In this document: piece by piece, positions 5,962 through 8,286 of the stretch
Position numbering within the stretch: position 1 is the stretch's first letter
How the letters are laid out: each line of letters starts with the position of its first letter
NCBI GenBank assembly: GCA_900548905.1
Contig: URMK01000115.1
Location: 1 to 8,286 of the forward strand
DNA length: 8,286 nucleotides
Reading direction: 5' to 3'
Source of the DNA: an uncultured Lachnospiraceae bacterium
GTDB taxonomy: Bacteria; Bacillota; Clostridia; Lachnospirales; Lachnospiraceae
The notes under the pieces: generated by a model
The model's input: only the letters and a program-made list of their open reading frames with translations
What the model was told of the DNA's origin: nothing
Database searches by the model: none
Position numbers and translations under genes: made by a program

Positions 5962-5982
5962 GGCTTCGGTTTGACCGAAACC
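5962..5982 (-). promoter_or_regulatory. Hairpin just upstream of the SSB-like ribosome binding site
   Basis: GGTTTCGGT (5982-5974) and ACCGAAGCC (5970-5962) form a 9-bp stem (one G-U) with a three-base CAA loop on the minus strand. It ends about 6 nt before the GGGAG Shine-Dalgarno (5955-5951). There is no U-run, so it is not a terminator; it could affect translation or mRNA stability. Confidence 0.4.
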
Positions 5983-6108
5983 ACCTTTAAGAATTTTTTC
6001 CTGTCATGTATTACTATTTTATGGCAGCAAAACCGATCCTAGAACCGCCATGGGTCGCCGCGATTTCCGGAAAATCGACAGATATCGGGGGTTTTTGCAG
6101 TTTTTAGG

Positions 6109-6137
6109 TTGCAAGATGAAAATATCGGTGCTATACT
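6109..6137 (+). promoter_or_regulatory. SigA-type promoter upstream of typA
   Basis: TTGCAA (6109-6114), a 17-nt spacer and TATACT (6132-6137) match 4/6 and 5/6 of consensus. Initiation near 6144 would give typA a leader of about 184 nt that includes the 6175-6274 palindrome. Confidence 0.7.
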
Positions 6138-6158
6138 GTTTAAGTTTGAAGTAAGTTG

Positions 6159-6164
6159 TATAAT
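6159..6164 (+). promoter_or_regulatory. Possible second -10 box for typA or for the adjacent palindrome
   Basis: This is a perfect TATAAT, but the sequence 16-18 nt upstream (around 6135-6142) is a poor -35 and there is no extended -10 TG. If used, transcription would begin near 6171, four bases before the 6175-6274 stem. Confidence 0.35.
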
Positions 6165-6174
6165 AATAAGGTAG

Positions 6175-6274
6175 CTGTCCGAAACTTCTCCTGTAGCCCC
6201 GTTTCGTGAGCTGTTCGTTCTCCGGCATACGAAATCCACATAACACCGGGGGCTGCAGAAGAAATTTCAGACAG
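6175..6274. repeat. 100-nt imperfect palindrome (possible structured RNA) between the SSB-like gene and typA
   Basis: Bases 6175-6200 pair with 6249-6274 in one unbroken register of 26 positions. On the plus strand this gives 22 Watson-Crick pairs, one U-G (6194/6255) and three C-A mismatches spaced exactly five apart (6180, 6185, 6190). On the minus strand those three become U-G wobbles and the U-G becomes C-A. The apical part holds a second stem, TTTCGT (6202-6207) with ACGAAA (6229-6234). On the plus strand it follows two promoter-like boxes and is followed by TCTTTTGTTT (6275-6284), a weak terminator-like tail. The 385-nt gap 5943-6327 otherwise holds only the SSB-like leader, the promoters and the typA ribosome binding site. 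I recognise no known RNA family. Confidence 0.65.
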
Positions 6275-6327
6275 TCTTTTGTTTCAGTACCGGATCGTTT
6301 GAAGAGGTATAGGAAGGGAATTGAAGT

Positions 6328-8160
6328 ATGATGCAGAAAAGAGAAGATGTGAGGAATGTGGCTATTATCGCTCACGTTGACCATGGCAAAACAACGCTGG
6401 TGGATGAGCTTCTGAAGCAGAGCGGCGTGTTCAGGGAAAACCAGGATGTGGCGGAAAGAGTCATGGACTCCAATGCCATAGAGCGGGAAAGAGGAATCAC
6501 CATTCTTTCCAAAAATACAGCCGTTATGTATAAGGGAACAAAAATTAATATTATTGACACGCCCGGCCACGCGGATTTCGGCGGCGAGGTGGAACGTGTC
6601 CTGAAAATGGTGAACGGCGTTATCCTGGTGGTGGACGCGTTTGAAGGCCCCATGCCCCAGACGAAGTTCGTACTGCGTAAGGCGCTGGAGCTGCAGCTTT
6701 CCGTCATTGTCTGTGTGAACAAAATAGACCGCCCGGAAGCCAGGCCCAACGCGGTTGTGGATGAGGTTCTGGAGCTTTTCATGGATCTGGACGCCAATGA
6801 CGAGCAGCTGGATTGTCCTTTTGTATTTGCTTCCGCCAAAACAGGAAGCGCCACACTGAACCTGACCGTAAAAAATAAAGACATGAAGCCCCTGTTTGAT
6901 ACAATTTTAGAGTATATCCCCGCTCCCGAAGGGGATCCGGAGGCCGGCACACAGCTGCTTATCAGCACGATAGATTACAACGAATATGTAGGCCGTATCG
7001 GCGTGGGCAAGGTGGACAACGGCACCGTTTCCGAAGGCCAGGAGGTAGTGATTGTCAACCACCATGAACCGGATAAGCAGAAACGTGTGAAGGTAAGCAA
7101 GCTGTACGAATTCGACGGCCTGAGCAAGATTCCCGTAAAGACTTCCTCCATGGGATCCATCGTTGCTATTTCCGGTATAGCGGATATCCATATCGGGGAT
7201 ACGTTATGTTCTCCTGAAAATCCGCAGCCCATCCCATTCCAGAAGATTTCCGAACCTACTATTGCCATGCATTTCATCGTAAATGACTCTCCTTTTGCCG
7301 GACAGGAAGGCAAGTTTGTAACAAGCCGTCATTTGCGGGACCGGCTTTTCCGGGAACTGAATACCGACGTTTCCCTCCGCGTGGAAGAAACGGACACCAC
7401 GGAAAGCTTTAAGGTATCGGGCCGCGGCGAACTGCATCTGTCCGTCCTTATCGAAAATATGCGCCGTGAGGGCTTTGAATTTGCCGTGAGCAAAGCGGAA
7501 GTGCTCTATAAAACGGACGAGCACGGCAAGCGCCTGGAGCCTATGGAAACCGCCTATATCGATGTACCCGAGGTATTTTCCGGCAGCGTAATTGAAAAGC
7601 TGAGCCAGCGCAAAGGCGAACTTGTTAATATGAGCGCCGCCAACGGAGGTTATACCCGCCTGGAATTCAATATTCCTTCCCGGGGCCTGATCGGCTACCG
7701 CGGGGAATTCATGACCGACACCAAAGGAAACGGTATCATGAATACGGCATTTGCAGGCTACGGCCCTTATAAGGGAGATATCCAGTACCGCAAGCAGGGC
7801 TCCCTCATCGCCTACGAAACAGGGGAATCCATAACCTACGGCCTGTTCAATGCCCAGGAGCGCGGAACCTTATTCATCGGCGCAGGCGAAAGAGTCTATG
7901 CCGGCATGGTCATCGGCCAGAACGGAAGGGGCGAGGATATCGAAGTCAACGTGTGCAAGAAGAAACAGCTGACCAATACCCGTTCCTCCAGCGCTGACGA
8001 AGCCCTCCGCCTAAGCCCTCCCCGGATCCTGAGCCTGGAGCAGGCGCTGGATTTCATCGAAACCGATGAGCTTTTGGAGGTTACCCCCAAAAACCTGCGC
8101 ATCCGCAAGAAAATTCTTGATCCTACCAAGAGAAAAAGAGCTAATATGAACAAAAATTAA
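6328..8160 (+). CDS. typA: Translational GTPase TypA/BipA
   Basis: This is a ribosome-associated GTPase of the EF-G/LepA superfamily; in characterised bacteria it supports 50S subunit assembly and growth under cold or other stress. The 610-aa length is typical. The G domain shows G1 AHVDHGKTT (15-23), the switch I RGITI (55-59), G3 DTPGH (77-81), G4 NKID (131-134) and G5 SAK (169-171). EF-Tu-like domain II and EF-G-like domains III and V follow; the TypA-specific C-terminal region includes SRGLIGYRGEFMTDTKGNG and ends in a basic tail (RIRKKILDPTKRKR). The start ATG at 6328 has AGGAAGGGA 8 nt upstream; an adjacent ATG at 6331 is possible. It is transcribed alone, divergently from the SSB-like gene, with a long leader containing the palindrome and a strong terminator 8 nt past the TAA. 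No key residue is missing. Confidence 0.98.
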   Translation: MMQKREDVRNVAIIAHVDHGKTTLVDELLKQSGVFRENQDVAERVMDSNAIERERGITILSKNTAVMYKGTKINIIDTPGHADFGGEVERVLKMVNGVILVVDAFEGPMPQTKFVLRKALELQLSVIVCVNKIDRPEARPNAVVDEVLELFMDLDANDEQLDCPFVFASAKTGSATLNLTVKNKDMKPLFDTILEYIPAPEGDPEAGTQLLISTIDYNEYVGRIGVGKVDNGTVSEGQEVVIVNHHEPDKQKRVKVSKLYEFDGLSKIPVKTSSMGSIVAISGIADIHIGDTLCSPENPQPIPFQKISEPTIAMHFIVNDSPFAGQEGKFVTSRHLRDRLFRELNTDVSLRVEETDTTESFKVSGRGELHLSVLIENMRREGFEFAVSKAEVLYKTDEHGKRLEPMETAYIDVPEVFSGSVIEKLSQRKGELVNMSAANGGYTRLEFNIPSRGLIGYRGEFMTDTKGNGIMNTAFAGYGPYKGDIQYRKQGSLIAYETGESITYGLFNAQERGTLFIGAGERVYAGMVIGQNGRGEDIEVNVCKKKQLTNTRSSSADEALRLSPPRILSLEQALDFIETDELLEVTPKNLRIRKKILDPTKRKRANMNKN

Positions 8161-8168
8161 CCATAGGA

Positions 8169-8209
8169 AAGCCGTCCTGTTCTTATTTTAAGAACCGGGC
8201 GGCTTTTTT
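8169..8209 (+). terminator. Intrinsic terminator of typA
   Basis: AAGCCGTCCTGTTCTT (8169-8184) pairs with AAGAACCGGGCGGCTT (8190-8205) over 16 positions with one mismatch and one G-U, around an ATTTT loop. Six T (8204-8209) complete it. It begins 8 nt after the typA stop codon. Confidence 0.95.
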
Positions 8210-8225
8210 CCTGTGCACTTTGGGT

Positions 8226-8286
8226 GCAGACAAAAAAGTTTGGCGTCCCCCGGCCCTGCTTCCCTGTGCGGCCTGCTGCCCTGCAA
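8226..8286 (+). repeat. Possible left-arm copy of the palindromic repeat, cut by the window end
   Basis: The stretch from GCGTCCCC (8243) through CCCTGCTT, CCCTG and GCGGC to CTGCAA can be aligned with 4333-4376 of the central element's left arm with several mismatches and small gaps, and CAGAC at 8227-8231 matches 4313-4317. The similarity is moderate and the sequence is GC-rich, so chance is not excluded. The orientation is that of a left arm, so the rest of an element would lie beyond the window. Confidence 0.35.

Noticed and set aside
6019..6570. Open frame of 183 codons on the minus strand across the typA start, promoters and palindrome
   Set aside because: It runs antisense into typA and through the palindrome, with no domain and no Shine-Dalgarno; the region is better explained by regulatory DNA.

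Overview
The window (roughly 50% G+C) looks like chromosomal DNA from a Gram-positive anaerobe of the Clostridia, most likely a Lachnospiraceae-type gut bacterium. The reasons are a class III (Firmicutes-type) fructose-1,6-bisphosphatase, a lysine riboswitch driving dapA-dapB, strong AGGAGG ribosome binding sites, near-consensus SigA promoters and U-rich intrinsic terminators. The taxon is inferred from gene content, not from any search.

Layout. Five genes lie on the minus strand and one on the plus strand. Reading the minus strand from right to left: a tandem OB-fold SSB-like protein (5313-5942); a short, divergent CobO/BtuR-family ATPase (4648-5133) with its own promoter; a MITE-like palindromic element (about 4308-4560); a consensus promoter, lysine riboswitch and intrinsic terminator (about 3998-4263); dapA (3004-3891) and dapB (2208-2993), spaced 10 nt apart; a terminator (2100-2125); and class III fbp (62-2026). 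typA/bipA (6328-8160) is transcribed divergently on the plus strand and ends in a strong terminator (8169-8209).

How it works together. dapA and dapB encode consecutive steps (synthase and reductase) of the diaminopimelate/lysine branch. The leader shows all the conserved blocks of an L-box, so lysine should end transcription before dapA. fbp supplies gluconeogenesis, typA is a ribosome-associated GTPase, and the other two genes are a probable ssDNA-binding protein and a probable corrinoid adenosyltransferase relative. They look like neighbouring housekeeping units, not one pathway.

What is unusual lies between the genes. (1) A ~250-nt near-perfect palindrome, flanked by a 10-bp direct repeat, sits between the CobO-like gene and the dapAB promoter. 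A diverged copy of its right arm abuts the fbp stop codon at the window start, and a possible copy of its left arm ends the window, so this may be a dispersed non-coding repeat family. (2) A second, unrelated 100-nt palindrome with a 26-position in-register stem lies in the typA leader just downstream of two promoter-like sequences. It could be a structured RNA, an attenuator or another dispersed repeat. No phage, CRISPR, tRNA or rRNA sequence was seen.
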